Part shown: positions 9,066 through 18,048 of the stretch, piece by piece
Layout: every line of letters starts with the position of its first letter
How positions within the stretch are numbered: the first letter of the stretch is position 1
From: Virgibacillus sp. 7505
GTDB taxonomy: Bacteria > Bacillota > Bacilli > Bacillales > Amphibacillaceae
Length of the DNA: 64,000 nt
Reading direction: 5' to 3'
Assembly: GCF_002272135.1 (NCBI RefSeq)
Contig: NZ_NPBF01000037.1
Coordinates: 1-64,000 of the forward strand
The notes under the pieces: model-generated
The model's database searches: none
What the model saw: the letters and a program-made list of their open reading frames with translations, nothing else
Told to the model about the DNA's origin: nothing
Program-made: the position numbers and the translations under genes

Positions 9066-9851
9066 GTGAATTGGTTAGAACACATACTGGGAAATGAGTG
9101 GAAGATTGCTCCTGCCGGCGGTGTAACAGGAGAAGCATATTACGCAAAAAGCGGAGAGAGGCAGCTGTTTCTAAAGCGCAATTCTTCTCCTTTTTTGGCT
9201 GTACTTTCAGCAGAAGGGATTGTGCCGAAGCTGGTATGGACAAAAAGGATGGAAAACGGGGATGTCATTACGGCTCAGGAATGGCTGATGGGACGCGGTC
9301 TGACCTTCTCGGAAATGAGCGATCCTCGAGTGGCAAAGCTACTTAGCAAAATCCATCATTCCTCCGAGATGCTGAACTTGCTGATGCGTATGGGTAAGAA
9401 GCCGCTTCAGCCAGAGACGAAAATGGAAGAGCTGCGGGAGAAAGCAGCTGGCTTCCAAAATCGGCTGCCTGCTTTAAAACAGGTGCTTGCAAGTATGGAG
9501 CAATTCTTACCTGAGATGCCAGATCAGCTATTGGCAGTCTGTCATTTTGATATCGATCATAATAATTGGATGATAAGCCAGCATAATGAGCTGTATCTTG
9601 TAGACTGGGACAGTGCTCTCATTGCGGACCCGGCTGCTGACATTGGAATGCTGCTTCGGAAGTACGTTCCATATCCTGACTGGGAAGAATGGATGAAAGC
9701 ATACGGCAAGCCGCTGAATGATGCACTTTTAAAACGTATTTATTGGTATGAAGCTGCCCGTATCATCATGTCGCTTCGCGATGACAACATGGAACGCAAA
9801 AGTATTGAATTAGGACAGCTGCTTACGGAAGTGCACCAGCTGTCCTGCTAG
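9066..9851 (+). CDS. ytmP: Phosphotransferase-family protein YtmP (APH/choline-kinase-like)
   Basis: 261-residue kinase-fold protein of the aminoglycoside phosphotransferase/choline kinase superfamily. Catalytic-loop motif CHFDIDHNNW (about 159-168; H-x-D-x4-N) and metal-binding VDWDSALIADP (about 179-189) are intact. GTG start with GGA-type ribosome-binding sequence upstream; the N-terminus MNWLEHILGNEWKIAPAGG matches YtmP proteins. The family may phosphorylate a small alcohol such as choline or thiamine; the substrate is unknown. Its 3' end overlaps convergent ytzH by 4 bases. Confidence 0.82.
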   Translation: MNWLEHILGNEWKIAPAGGVTGEAYYAKSGERQLFLKRNSSPFLAVLSAEGIVPKLVWTKRMENGDVITAQEWLMGRGLTFSEMSDPRVAKLLSKIHHSSEMLNLLMRMGKKPLQPETKMEELREKAAGFQNRLPALKQVLASMEQFLPEMPDQLLAVCHFDIDHNNWMISQHNELYLVDWDSALIADPAADIGMLLRKYVPYPDWEEWMKAYGKPLNDALLKRIYWYEAARIIMSLRDDNMERKSIELGQLLTEVHQLSC

Positions 9852-10132
9852 CCTTGAAAGCTGTTGATGGTCTCTACCCAATCCTCGAGCTGTTCTCTGT
9901 TCGATGTGATGTGCGCATTGATATCTTCAGCTTTTTCACCGGCAGAACTGTACGAATGGATACCGGGAAGCAAAGCAAGAAGCTCTTGCTGATCGGTTGA
10001 TTTATTAGATAAAATAGAACGTGCCAGGCGGGATATTTGCTCGTATTCGGATTTGCTGCCGCAGCAGGATTCGCAATGTTCGCTAAGTATATCCCGAAGA
10101 AGGCTAAGTTGGTTTTCAACGGAAAGTGACAT
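9848..10132 (-). CDS. ytzH: YtzH-like protein
   Basis: 94-residue predominantly helical protein with a CESCCGSK cysteine cluster at about residues 20-27. It corresponds to the uncharacterised ytzH gene found between ytmP and trmB in B. subtilis. A GGAGGGG ribosome-binding site lies just before the ATG, within the divergent region shared with trmB. The three closely spaced cysteines could bind metal, but that is speculation. Confidence 0.72.
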   Translation of the reverse strand: MSLSVENQLSLLRDILSEHCESCCGSKSEYEQISRLARSILSNKSTDQQELLALLPGIHSYSSAGEKAEDINAHITSNREQLEDWVETINSFQG

Positions 10133-10218
10133 CGATTTTCCCCTCCTTCCTGAGCATAGCGTGTGCGTTTTGGCATCAAACTATGCAGGCGGGCTGGACA
10201 GAAATAGGAGTGAGACAT

Positions 10219-10857
10219 ATGCGTGTGCGCCATAAACCCTGGGCAGACGATTATTTAAAAGAAAACGATCATATCGTGGTACAAGAACCGAAAAATTATA
10301 AAGGCAAATGGAGAGAGTTATTCGGTAACGATAAGCCGCTGCATGTTGAGATTGGATCTGGCAAAGGGCAGTTCATCACTGGCATGGCAGCCCAGCATCC
10401 GGAATACAATTTCATCGGAATTGAACTAGCGAAAAGTATTATTGTGACAGCTGTGGAAAAAGCAGCTGAAGCAGATCTTCCGAATGTAAGGCTATTGAAT
10501 GAAAATGCAGCTGATTTCCGTGAGTTATTTGAAGTGAATGAAGTGGATAGCATTTATCTGAATTTCTCTGATCCTTGGCCGAAGAATAAGCATGAAAAGC
10601 GTCGCTTAACATATAAAAGCTTTTTGGAGCAATATGAATCAGTTTTAAAAGATGACGGAGAAGTGGTCTTTAAGACGGATAATCAGAAGCTATTTGAGTA
10701 TAGTTTGTCTAGTTTCTCCCGATATGGCATGATTCTGCAGGAAGTGAAGCTTGATTTGCATGCAGAGAACGATCCGTTAAATGTAAAAACAGAATATGAG
10801 GAGAAATTCTCTTCACGCGGCTACCGCATCTATCGCAGTGTCGCTACATTCAAATAA
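10219..10857 (+). CDS. trmB: tRNA (guanine-N7-)-methyltransferase TrmB
   Basis: 212-residue class I SAM methyltransferase forming m7G46 in tRNA. SAM-binding motif EIGSGKGQFITGMA (about 44-57) and the family signature FSDPWPKNKHEKRRL (about 117-131) are clear. I chose the ATG at 10219 (MRVRHKPWADDYL), preceded by AGGAGTGAG, over an in-frame upstream ATG at 10126 whose extra residues look unlike the family. It is divergent from ytzH. Confidence 0.93.
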   Translation: MRVRHKPWADDYLKENDHIVVQEPKNYKGKWRELFGNDKPLHVEIGSGKGQFITGMAAQHPEYNFIGIELAKSIIVTAVEKAAEADLPNVRLLNENAADFRELFEVNEVDSIYLNFSDPWPKNKHEKRRLTYKSFLEQYESVLKDDGEVVFKTDNQKLFEYSLSSFSRYGMILQEVKLDLHAENDPLNVKTEYEEKFSSRGYRIYRSVATFK

Positions 10858-10914
10858 AAAACTCGGCTTTAGTTAAATAGGGTGTAGAAAACAAGTTACC
10901 ATATATTGCGGTAT

Positions 10915-10956
10915 GGCTTGAGGACGGTCTATTACCGAACTCAAGCCAGTTTTTTA
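10915..10956 (+). terminator. Terminator downstream of trmB
   Basis: 8-bp stem GGCTTGAG/CTCAAGCC (10915-10922 with 10940-10947), 17-base loop, then a T run. Confidence 0.65.
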
Positions 10957-11030
10957 ATTGTGTATAACATAATGAAGCTGCAATAAGGATTAGGTGGATT
11001 GTTTGAAATCATAACCATATACCAATAGAA

Positions 11031-11067
11031 ATATCCCGGAAGTTTGTTCAGACTTCCGGGATATTTT
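11031..11067 (+). terminator. Orphan terminator hairpin
   Basis: 13-bp stem (11031-11043 with 11051-11063) followed by TTTT. No gene ends between it and the previous terminator, so it is either the end of a small RNA or a relic. Confidence 0.7.
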
Positions 11068-11556
11068 TATGTAGTGTAATGCTCTTTGATCATATTTTTT
11101 GCTCCCAGGCAAAGATGCCGCTGCGTACCTTATGCTAATATTCTCCATCGATCGATTCAAAAGTTAGACTGTTTACTTATGTGATGGGTGGAATGAATTC
11201 AGGTTCGGCTATTTATTTTGTAGTCAAGGGGTTGTAACTGACTTGGAAAGTAACAATCCGCATTAGGGAAGAAATTAATTATACAAAGGTCATCAAAAGA
11301 AGGGAGTGGAGATTGTGGGCTTTAAAATTGCGTTTATCGTATGTCAGCGGGACATCAATGAAAACGGATTATCGATTAAGATACAGTCAACTCTTAAATC
11401 GTAGAGAAGCCTTGAAAGAAGCATGTTATATTATTTCTGTTTTTTTGTATTGGCGGGTTAGAGGCATTTGAACAGGACATTAACATTCCTTTGCGTTAAG
11501 GGGTCGATCAATGTGTGGGTAAGGTCAGAAACGCCTAAATTCATTCAAAAATTTCA

Positions 11557-11600
11557 CAAAAAAACACCCCAAACGTTAAGTTACTTACCTTTGGGGTGCG
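11557..11600 (-). terminator. Terminator of ytzB
   Basis: Stem CACCCCAAA (11565-11573) with TTTGGGGTG (11590-11598). The A run at 11557-11564 gives a T tract on the minus strand. Confidence 0.8.
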
Positions 11601-11608
11601 GCTTTTTA

Positions 11609-11926
11609 TTAGGATGCTGATTCGACAGCGTCGATAACGGATCCAGTTTCTGCATCTACGAAGAATTCGTATTGAGCAGGTTTTCCGTCGATCGTACGGG
11701 AGATACCGCCACGGTAAACAGTATACGTGAGGCCGTGCTTCACTTTTTCTTCCGGTTTCATATAGATCCAAGATCCACTGATCGGACCTTCTTTCTTGAA
11801 CGCTTCTTTAGCGAATTTCAATGCTTTTTCCGGAGTCACTTTCTGTTGTTTCGCAATCTGCTTCTGGATCAAGTATCCAGCCGCAAGGCCAGCACCTACG
11901 ATTGCTACTGTTTTCTTTACGCCCAT
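11609..11926 (-). CDS. ytzB: Membrane-anchored PepSY-domain protein (YtzB-like)
   Basis: 105 residues. An N-terminal hydrophobic segment VAIVGAGLAAGYLI (about 7-20) acts as a signal anchor. It is followed by one PepSY-like domain: TPEKALKFAKEAFKKEG, then YEFFVDAETGSVIDAVESAS at the C-terminus. PepSY domains are usually extracytoplasmic and often modulate peptidases. I start at the ATG giving MGVKKTV, because AGAGGTG lies 6 bases upstream; an earlier in-frame GTG (11935) falls inside that site. It is divergent from the ytoP aminopeptidase gene, as in B. subtilis. Confidence 0.8.
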   Translation of the reverse strand: MGVKKTVAIVGAGLAAGYLIQKQIAKQQKVTPEKALKFAKEAFKKEGPISGSWIYMKPEEKVKHGLTYTVYRGGISRTIDGKPAQYEFFVDAETGSVIDAVESAS

Positions 11927-12069
11927 TTTGGTCACCTCTTCAACTTAAGTTATGTTCTATTATATCTTATTACCTTAGAAATATAAAACGAAACAACCTT
12001 TATGGCATGTTGAGGAGCAATAGTTTACAATAGATATACAATAGTCTGACAAAAAGGGAGTACATATAT

Positions 12070-13137
12070 ATGAATCAAAAAACATTGGATTTATTTAAAC
12101 AATTGACAGAGCTGCAGGCAGCGCCAGGTAACGAACAGCTGATGCGTGCTTTTATGAAGGAAAGGCTGAAGCCTTATGCGGATGAGATCATCCAGGATAA
12201 GCTTGGCGGTATTTTTGGTGTAAAGAAAGGCAGTGGACCTAAGGTAATGGCTGCCGGACATATGGATGAGGTCGGTTTCATGGTGACAGGTATTACACCC
12301 AATGGTCTGCTTCGTTTTCAGACCTTAGGCGGCTGGTGGAGTCAAGTTTTGCTTGCACAGCGCGTGCAGGTTATGACCGACGAAGGACCGATTCCGGGTG
12401 TCATCAGCTCTACACCTCCTCATTTGTTAACGCCTGAGCAGCGGAGTAAGCCTGCCAGCATCGACAGTATGCTGATTGATATCGGCGCAGATGATGAGCG
12501 TGATGCATATGAGCTTGGTGTGAAGCTGGGACAGCAAATTCTGCCGTACATGCCGTTTACACCAATGGCAAATGAGAAGAAGATTTTGGCCAAGGCTTGG
12601 GATAATAGTTATGGCTGTGGATTGGCGCTGGAATTAATGGAAGAAGTTGCTGGGGAAACATTGCCGAACCAGTTGTATGCTGGTGCGACGGTTCAGGAAG
12701 AAGTCGGTCTTCGCGGTGCCCAAGTAGCTGCAAATATGATCAAGCCTGATATTTTCTATGCGATGGATGCGTCCCCTGCTAATGATGTCAGCGGAGACAA
12801 GCAAGCCTTCGGTCATTTGGGGCAGGGAGCATTGCTTCGTATTTTTGACGGCACCATGATCATGAATCGTAATATGCGTGAATTCATTCTTGATACTGCT
12901 GAATCCAATAATATCAACTACCAATACTATGTTGGCAAAGGCGGAACGGATGCCGGACGTGTCCATTTAGCACACGAAGGTGTTCCATCAGCTGTAATCG
13001 GGATAGTTTCCCGCTATGTCCACACAAGTGCAAGCATCATTCATGTTGATGATTATGCAGCTGCAAAAGAGCTTCTGATCAAGCTTGTACGGGCGACGGA
13101 TCAGTCGACAGTGGATCTTATTACTTCGAACGATTGA
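12070..13137 (+). CDS. ytoP: M42-family glutamyl/deblocking aminopeptidase YtoP
   Basis: 355-residue dinuclear-metal aminopeptidase of the M42 family, probably a cytosolic tetrahedral oligomer acting on short peptides. Metal ligands and catalytic residues are in [11 protein letters not shown] (about 62-72), [10 protein letters not shown] (about 177-186), QEEVGLRGA (catalytic Glu pair, about 213-221) and MDASPANDV (about 237-245). [19 protein letters not shown] (about 291-309) and [10 protein letters not shown] (about 317-326) follow. Length is typical. AAAAAGGGAG precedes the ATG. The next gene begins 25 bases downstream. Confidence 0.9.
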   Translation: MNQKTLDLFKQLTELQAAPGNEQLMRAFMKERLKPYADEIIQDKLGGIFGVKKGSGPKVMAAGHMDEVGFMVTGITPNGLLRFQTLGGWWSQVLLAQRVQVMTDEGPIPGVISSTPPHLLTPEQRSKPASIDSMLIDIGADDERDAYELGVKLGQQILPYMPFTPMANEKKILAKAWDNSYGCGLALELMEEVAGETLPNQLYAGATVQEEVGLRGAQVAANMIKPDIFYAMDASPANDVSGDKQAFGHLGQGALLRIFDGTMIMNRNMREFILDTAESNNINYQYYVGKGGTDAGRVHLAHEGVPSAVIGIVSRYVHTSASIIHVDDYAAAKELLIKLVRATDQSTVDLITSND

Positions 13138-13162
13138 ACTCGTCGGAAAGGAAGCGCAACTG

Positions 13163-13690
13163 ATGAAAATCATAGTCGGATCTAAAAATCCTGCCAAAGT
13201 TCAGGCCGTTTCAGCAGTTTTCGGAGCTCGGTGGGAGCTTGAAAGTGCAGCGGTTGAATCCGGCGTGAGTGAACAGCCGATGAGCGATGAAGAGACACGC
13301 CAAGGAGCAATCCAACGTGCGATAGCATGCAGCAAACTGGAAGGAGCAGCTGCTGGTATCGGTTTGGAGGGCGGCGTCACAAAGATGGATGACGGTCTGT
13401 ATATATGTAACTGGGGCGCTTTAGCAGTCGGGGACAAGGTATGGAGCGCGAGCGGTGCAAAACTGCTTTTGCCTGACTTCATCGCCGAGCCAGTGCTTGC
13501 AGGCGGAGAACTGGGACCAGTTATGCGGACATATACAAGCAGGCAGGATATCTCGACAACAGAAGGAGCGGTCGGCGTCTTTACCAATGGGCATATGTCC
13601 CGCTCTGCTATGTTTGAGCATATTTGTTTGCTCTTGAAAGGGCAATATAGCTTTTATGAGATAAATAAAAAGAAGGAAGCGGAATTTTAA
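13163..13690 (+). CDS. DUF84 / YjjX-like inosine/xanthosine triphosphatase
   Basis: 175-residue protein of the DUF84 (NTPase_I-T) family, which hydrolyses non-canonical ITP/XTP. The N-terminal phosphate-binding strand-loop IIVGSKNPAKVQAV (about 3-16) and the SDEETRQGAIQRA segment (about 41-53) are family hallmarks. The start at 13163 gives MKIIVGSKNPAKV, the normal N-terminus; an upstream in-frame ATG overlaps ytoP. It probably forms an operon with ytoP. Its stop lies inside the convergent terminator shared with the chemoreceptor gene. Confidence 0.83.
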   Translation: MKIIVGSKNPAKVQAVSAVFGARWELESAAVESGVSEQPMSDEETRQGAIQRAIACSKLEGAAAGIGLEGGVTKMDDGLYICNWGALAVGDKVWSASGAKLLLPDFIAEPVLAGGELGPVMRTYTSRQDISTTEGAVGVFTNGHMSRSAMFEHICLLLKGQYSFYEINKKKEAEF

Positions 13691-13711
13691 TATCCGCTTC
13701 CTTCTTTTTTT
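13671..13711. terminator. Bidirectional terminator, DUF84 gene / chemoreceptor
   Basis: Perfect 13-bp stem (13671-13683 with 13693-13705) and T tract. The stem overlaps the DUF84 stop codon. Confidence 0.85.
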
Positions 13712-15869
13712 ATGATGTCTTTTTATATTCGGTCGAATCATCTTTATCATCACCGATGACAGGGGAATCCTGCTGATCTGCTTCGAAAAGCTCGTCAGCA
13801 ATGCCTTCTGTTTCGGTGGCATCTGTTACAGTGGATTCGGATGTATTTGAATCTTCTACTCCGCTGGATTCAGCTGGATTATCCGAAGCATAGGCGAATT
13901 CGAATTGAGCTACCTCGACAGCCAATTCCTTTGCCAGCTGCTGCAGCTGGGCGGCTGCGTTTGTCAGGATATCAATCGATGCGGCCTGCGTATCACTTGA
14001 GGAAGCTACTTCCTGAGCTGTTGCGGCTGCTTCATCGGCAATCTGGTTGATATGGCCAAGCATGCTCGCAACAGTATCATTACTTGCAGCGACTTCTGAA
14101 ACAGAAGCAGAAATGTCCTTCATTTTCGAATTACCTTGCTGAAGCTGTTTATGAATTCGATCAAATGCATTCGTTGTTTCTTCAACACTTGATGCTTGTA
14201 CTTGCTGATAAGCATCAAAGGCTTTAGCTTCTTCTGCCAAATTGGTCATCTGCTGATTCATTGTGCCAACAAGCCTGTGGATCTGCTGTGCTTCTTGTTT
14301 GGAGCGTTCTGCCAGCTTCTTCACTTCATCTGCTACTACAGCAAATCCCCGTCCATGCTCACCTGCACGAGCAGATTCGATAGCAGCATTCAGCGCGAGC
14401 AGGTTTGTGCTTTCTGAAATCTCTTCAATTGTTTGGACGATGGAGCGAATTTGGTTTGCCTGCTGTACAGCGCTTTGGATTTCTTCTGTCAGTTTTTGAG
14501 CGAGCGTCAAGAAGCTATCAGAGGTTTCATGCAGTTTTTGCATCTGATTGATACCATTGCTTCCTTCCCGCTCTGCTTGTTTCATCGCCTGACTGACTAG
14601 TGCTGTTTCATCCTTCATCATTGTAATAGCCTGGCGTACCTTGTCCAGCATCATATTACTTTCCTCGAGTTGAGCAGCCTGCGCCTGCGCGCCGCCAGCC
14701 ACCTGACCAATAGCTTGGTTCACTTCTTCATATTGAGCTGCTGTCTGCTGGGAAGCTGCAGCCAGATACGAAGAGGAGTCATCCAATACTTCGGATGCTT
14801 CTTTCACTTTAATCATGGATTGCTCCATTTTTCCTGCCATCTGATTAAATGTTTCACCCAAATCTGCCATCTCGTCCTTTGTGGTAATTGGTACACGGTA
14901 AGCCAGATTACCATTTCCGATAATTTCGGTAGCTTCTTTTAGCTGACGTATTGATTTTGCGATTGCGCGGATTAACGGCCAGCCGATACAAAGTACGAGC
15001 AGGAAACTAAGAATGATGACAGCAAGTAGGACGATGCCAAGAATGGTAGAGGTCCTTTCGTTTGACTGTTTCAAATTGTCAGTTTGTTCAATGGCTGTTT
15101 CGCCCACACTGTCCACAGTCGTTGTGACTTCCAAAGCTGCTGTTTCGAAATTCGCTGCCAGCTCAGTTGCCTGGGTGCGTGTGTTCGAAAGGGTGGACAT
15201 GGCTGATGTGTATTTCAAAAGACTGGAGTTTATCTCACTAACCGCGTCACTATCCAAATCGGATTCGGAAATCGCTGTCTTGAATGCATCTACTGCTCCA
15301 TCGAATGCATCTTTATCTGGAGCAGCGCCATTTGAAGGCTGGATGATACCTTGCTCGGTTCGTGTGACGTTCTCCAAAGCAGCAGAAACATCATTTCCTG
15401 CATTTTCGGCAAGGCTGCGGAAATTCTCCGAGGCCTCACTTATGATCTTTCGCAGTCCCTCATCGGAAGTGTAGCCGATTGTTTCATTCATACTCGTGAC
15501 TTTTTCGAGTTCCTTTTCATAAGATGCTGCACCTTCCTTGATTTGCGTGAAGTACGCTTGCAAATCTTTTTCATCCTGGTATTTTTCTTCATATGTAGAA
15601 GCTTGTTTTTCAATGCCGGCTATAGCGCCTAGTACAGCTTCGGCGTTGGATACAGAAGGCTGGGCAAAGTATGTCTGTTGCTTCTCCAGTGTATCGAGCA
15701 TATCATCCTTGATATACTGACTGGACACATAGGCTTCTTGGTATCGCTGCGTTTCCTCTGACATTTGATTCTGTTGGTAGAAATAATAAAAACTGAATGC
15801 TCCAAGTACCAGAATACTTGCCAGTGAAGAGAACATGATCAAGCGGATTCTCTGTCGAATGGTGTGCAT
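13710..15869 (-). CDS. Methyl-accepting chemotaxis protein
   Basis: 719-residue transmembrane chemoreceptor. TM1 is at about 10-30 and a helical extracytoplasmic ligand domain spans about 31-277. TM2 ([18 protein letters not shown]) is near 280-300, then HAMP (about 300-355) and a long signalling coiled coil. The conserved hairpin tip ([20 protein letters not shown], about residue 500) contacts CheA/CheW. The C-terminus is an acidic tail of about 50 residues without a recognisable CheR/CheB-docking pentapeptide. I start at MHTIRQ because GAGGGGG lies 6 bases upstream. It stands alone, so its ligand is not indicated by neighbours. Confidence 0.9.
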   Translation of the reverse strand: MHTIRQRIRLIMFSSLASILVLGAFSFYYFYQQNQMSEETQRYQEAYVSSQYIKDDMLDTLEKQQTYFAQPSVSNAEAVLGAIAGIEKQASTYEEKYQDEKDLQAYFTQIKEGAASYEKELEKVTSMNETIGYTSDEGLRKIISEASENFRSLAENAGNDVSAALENVTRTEQGIIQPSNGAAPDKDAFDGAVDAFKTAISESDLDSDAVSEINSSLLKYTSAMSTLSNTRTQATELAANFETAALEVTTTVDSVGETAIEQTDNLKQSNERTSTILGIVLLAVIILSFLLVLCIGWPLIRAIAKSIRQLKEATEIIGNGNLAYRVPITTKDEMADLGETFNQMAGKMEQSMIKVKEASEVLDDSSSYLAAASQQTAAQYEEVNQAIGQVAGGAQAQAAQLEESNMMLDKVRQAITMMKDETALVSQAMKQAEREGSNGINQMQKLHETSDSFLTLAQKLTEEIQSAVQQANQIRSIVQTIEEISESTNLLALNAAIESARAGEHGRGFAVVADEVKKLAERSKQEAQQIHRLVGTMNQQMTNLAEEAKAFDAYQQVQASSVEETTNAFDRIHKQLQQGNSKMKDISASVSEVAASNDTVASMLGHINQIADEAAATAQEVASSSDTQAASIDILTNAAAQLQQLAKELAVEVAQFEFAYASDNPAESSGVEDSNTSESTVTDATETEGIADELFEADQQDSPVIGDDKDDSTEYKKTS

Positions 15870-16112
15870 ATATTTCCCCCTCATGCTTTTGTGTGCTCCT
15901 TTTCATTATAGGTATAACATCCCATTTTTACAATAAATTAATAAAAGTTTGATAATTTAACTGATTGATTCGACCCATATTTGCTGCCAGACCCTAACAT
16001 TCCTATGTATAAATGGAAAGCAGCTTGATAAATGACAGCTGCTGCGCAGTATATTCGCTTTTGGTTCAGTGCTTTGATAAAATGGAGAAAAGATTAATGG
16101 GGGCATTTAAAA

Positions 16113-16430
16113 TTGAAAAATCTAGAATCAGAAGCACAACTAAAAGAAGTACTTCAAAACGGTAAAACAATCTTGATGTTTTCTGCTGACTGGTGTCCAG
16201 ACTGCCGAATCATCGAGCCGGAACTGCCGGAAATCGAATCAAAATACAGCGAATTCGAATTCATTCATGTAGACCGTGACCAATTCATCGATGTTTGTCA
16301 GCAATATGACGTATTCGGTATTCCGAGTTTCATCGCCTTCAACAAAGACGAAGAAATCGGACGATTCGTATCGAAGGATCGTAAGTCAAAAGAGGAAATC
16401 GAGTCTTTCATCGAATCCTTACCGCAATAA
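16113..16430 (+). CDS. ytpP: Thioredoxin-family protein YtpP
   Basis: 105-residue thioredoxin fold with redox-active SADWCPDCRIIEPELP (about residues 25-40). The C-P-D-C centre replaces the classical C-G-P-C; such variants are typical of the YtpP group. A cis-proline follows in FGIPSFIAF (about 69-77). It starts with TTG 9 bases after GGGGG. First gene of the ytpP-ytpQ-ytpR cluster, with 18 bases to ytpQ. Confidence 0.87.
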   Translation: MKNLESEAQLKEVLQNGKTILMFSADWCPDCRIIEPELPEIESKYSEFEFIHVDRDQFIDVCQQYDVFGIPSFIAFNKDEEIGRFVSKDRKSKEEIESFIESLPQ

Positions 16431-16448
16431 TTGCAAGGAGCATAGCTT

Positions 16449-17270
16449 ATGAAAATGACGGCTTTGAAAATGAAGAAAAAACTGGAGGAGCGTTTGCAGG
16501 ATCCTTCCTGGCGCACTTCGTATGATCGGGATAAAAGTAAATTCCGAGTAGAATGGCAGGATACGAACGAAGGCGTGACGCTGGCGCTTCCGAATATTAT
16601 TGCAAAATATGAGACACGAGGCGAAAAAGCGCTGGATGAACTCGAACAGCATGTCAAAGAAGCTTTGCGTGTCATGCATGAAGAGCAGCATTTGGAAGGG
16701 AATGAACAGCATGTCTTTCCAGTGATACGAGCCACTTCATTCCCTTCAGAAACGAAAGCCGGACTGAAGATGGTATATTCGGAGCATACGGCTGAAACGA
16801 GAATCTATTATGCACTTGACCTTGGTAAGTCATACCGCCTCATTGACGAACAAATGATGGAAGAGCAAGGCTGGACCATCGAACGTCTTCGGGAAATTGC
16901 AGCATTTAACGCTAGAAGTCTTTCCACAGAATTGAAAGAAGACAGGGTTGCGGGGAATTCCTTTTACTTTATTGCGACGCAGGATGGCTACGATGCCAGC
17001 CGCATACTGAACGAGTCTCTGCTGGAAGGATTCCGTGCCAATGCAAAGGGAGATGTCCTTGTTGCTGTTCCTCACCAGGATGTGCTGATTTTGGCGGATA
17101 TTGAAAATAAGACTGGTTATGATATATTAGCACAGGTAACCATGAAATATTTCGCAGAAGGCCGTGTACCAATTACATCTTTACCATTCATTTATGAAGA
17201 AAAGAAATTTGAGCCAGTTTTCATTATGGCTCGCAATAGACCGGAGTCTGCCAAGGGAGAGGAAAAGTAA
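16449..17270 (+). CDS. ytpQ: DUF1444 protein YtpQ
   Basis: 273-residue cytosolic protein of the DUF1444 family, found in the ytpP-ytpQ-ytpR cluster throughout the Bacillaceae. Visible conserved stretches include [11 protein letters not shown] (about 89-99), the central [15 protein letters not shown] (about 119-133) and [17 protein letters not shown] (about 173-189). No catalytic motif is recognisable. A strong AAGGAG site precedes the ATG; the stop and the ytpR start are one base apart, so translation is coupled. Confidence 0.85.
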   Translation: MKMTALKMKKKLEERLQDPSWRTSYDRDKSKFRVEWQDTNEGVTLALPNIIAKYETRGEKALDELEQHVKEALRVMHEEQHLEGNEQHVFPVIRATSFPSETKAGLKMVYSEHTAETRIYYALDLGKSYRLIDEQMMEEQGWTIERLREIAAFNARSLSTELKEDRVAGNSFYFIATQDGYDASRILNESLLEGFRANAKGDVLVAVPHQDVLILADIENKTGYDILAQVTMKYFAEGRVPITSLPFIYEEKKFEPVFIMARNRPESAKGEEK

Positions 17271-17271
17271 G

Positions 17272-17871
17272 ATGCAAGCATTCTATAACAAGCAAGGAAT
17301 CGGTGACGTATTGCTGCTCGCCATTAAGCAAGGAGACCGTCATTCCATTAAAGAAGAGAGATTCGGAGATGTTGTCCGTATTACAGATAAGGATGAGCTA
17401 GTCGGTTATAATATCTTCCGCGCTTCCGAATACTTGAAAATCACAACAGCTGGCAAGGTGCAGGTGGATGAGGATTTCGCGGGCAAGATTCGTGATATTT
17501 TCAGTCAGAACAACTTGGAAGATTCATTTGAGGTGGATCTCACACCTAAATTCGTTGTCGGCTTTGTTAAGGAAAAAGAAAAGCATAGCAACGCTGATAA
17601 ATTAAGTGTCTGCCAAGTCGACCTTGGTGATGAAACAGTACAAATCGTTTGTGGTGCACCAAATGTAGATGCAGGCCAAAAAGTGGTCGTCGCGAAAGTG
17701 GGCGCAATCATGCCAAGCGGTTTGGAAATCAAAGCCGGAAATTTACGCGGTGAAGATAGTTTTGGTATGATCTGCTCTCAAAAAGAGCTAGGTCTGCCGA
17801 ATGCACCGGAAGAAAAAGGAATTTATGTGCTGGATGATTCCTATAAAGTTGGCCAGGTATTTGAGTTTTAA
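17272..17871 (+). CDS. ytpR: tRNA-binding-domain protein YtpR
   Basis: 199 residues. The C-terminal two-thirds is an EMAP/PheT-type OB-fold tRNA-binding domain: [20 protein letters not shown] (about 100-119), then [20 protein letters not shown] and [13 protein letters not shown] (about 166-178). The N-terminal 90 residues form a DUF4479-type domain. The start at 17272 ([13 protein letters not shown]) follows GGGAGAGG and lies one base past ytpQ. The protein has no catalytic synthetase domain and probably binds structured RNA. Confidence 0.88.
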   Translation: MQAFYNKQGIGDVLLLAIKQGDRHSIKEERFGDVVRITDKDELVGYNIFRASEYLKITTAGKVQVDEDFAGKIRDIFSQNNLEDSFEVDLTPKFVVGFVKEKEKHSNADKLSVCQVDLGDETVQIVCGAPNVDAGQKVVVAKVGAIMPSGLEIKAGNLRGEDSFGMICSQKELGLPNAPEEKGIYVLDDSYKVGQVFEF

Positions 17872-17882
17872 TAGGGAAATGA

Positions 17883-17913
17883 ACACCGGATACAAAGTAT
17901 CCGGTGTTTTTTT
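17883..17913 (+). terminator. Terminator of the ytpP-ytpQ-ytpR cluster
   Basis: 11-bp stem ACACCGGATAC/GTATCCGGTGT with a three-base loop and a T tract. Confidence 0.9.
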
Positions 17914-18048
17914 AGGTAAATGGAATGGAAATGGCGAGTAACCGCCATATTTTTTAAGTTTTGATGGAATGTTTTTAGGGTAAAGCTATTCACGGTTTGT
18001 GAAAACCTGCTAAAATGAAGATATTATACTGAAAAAGGAAGATTTACT

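Larger units (their letters stand above)
10858..11608. other. 750-bp gene-poor region with two orphan terminators
   Basis: No convincing protein gene. It holds two terminator hairpins (10915-10956 and 11031-11067) and an AGGGAG ribosome-binding-like site at 11301-11306. Two short overlapping frames follow that site: GTG 11315-11404 (29 codons) and TTG 11313-11471 (52 codons), neither recognisable. B. subtilis has ytnP and malS between trmB and ytzB, so this may be the scar of a gene loss (inference). Confidence 0.6.

Noticed and set aside
8963-9097. 44-codon ORF upstream of and overlapping the ytmP start
   Set aside because: No ribosome-binding site and Cys/Arg-rich random-looking product; ytmP reading in the other frame is clearly conserved.
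15013-15474. 153-codon open frame antisense to the chemoreceptor
   Set aside because: Low-complexity Ser/Ala product that mirrors the Ala/Ser/Glu-rich coding strand; no start signals.
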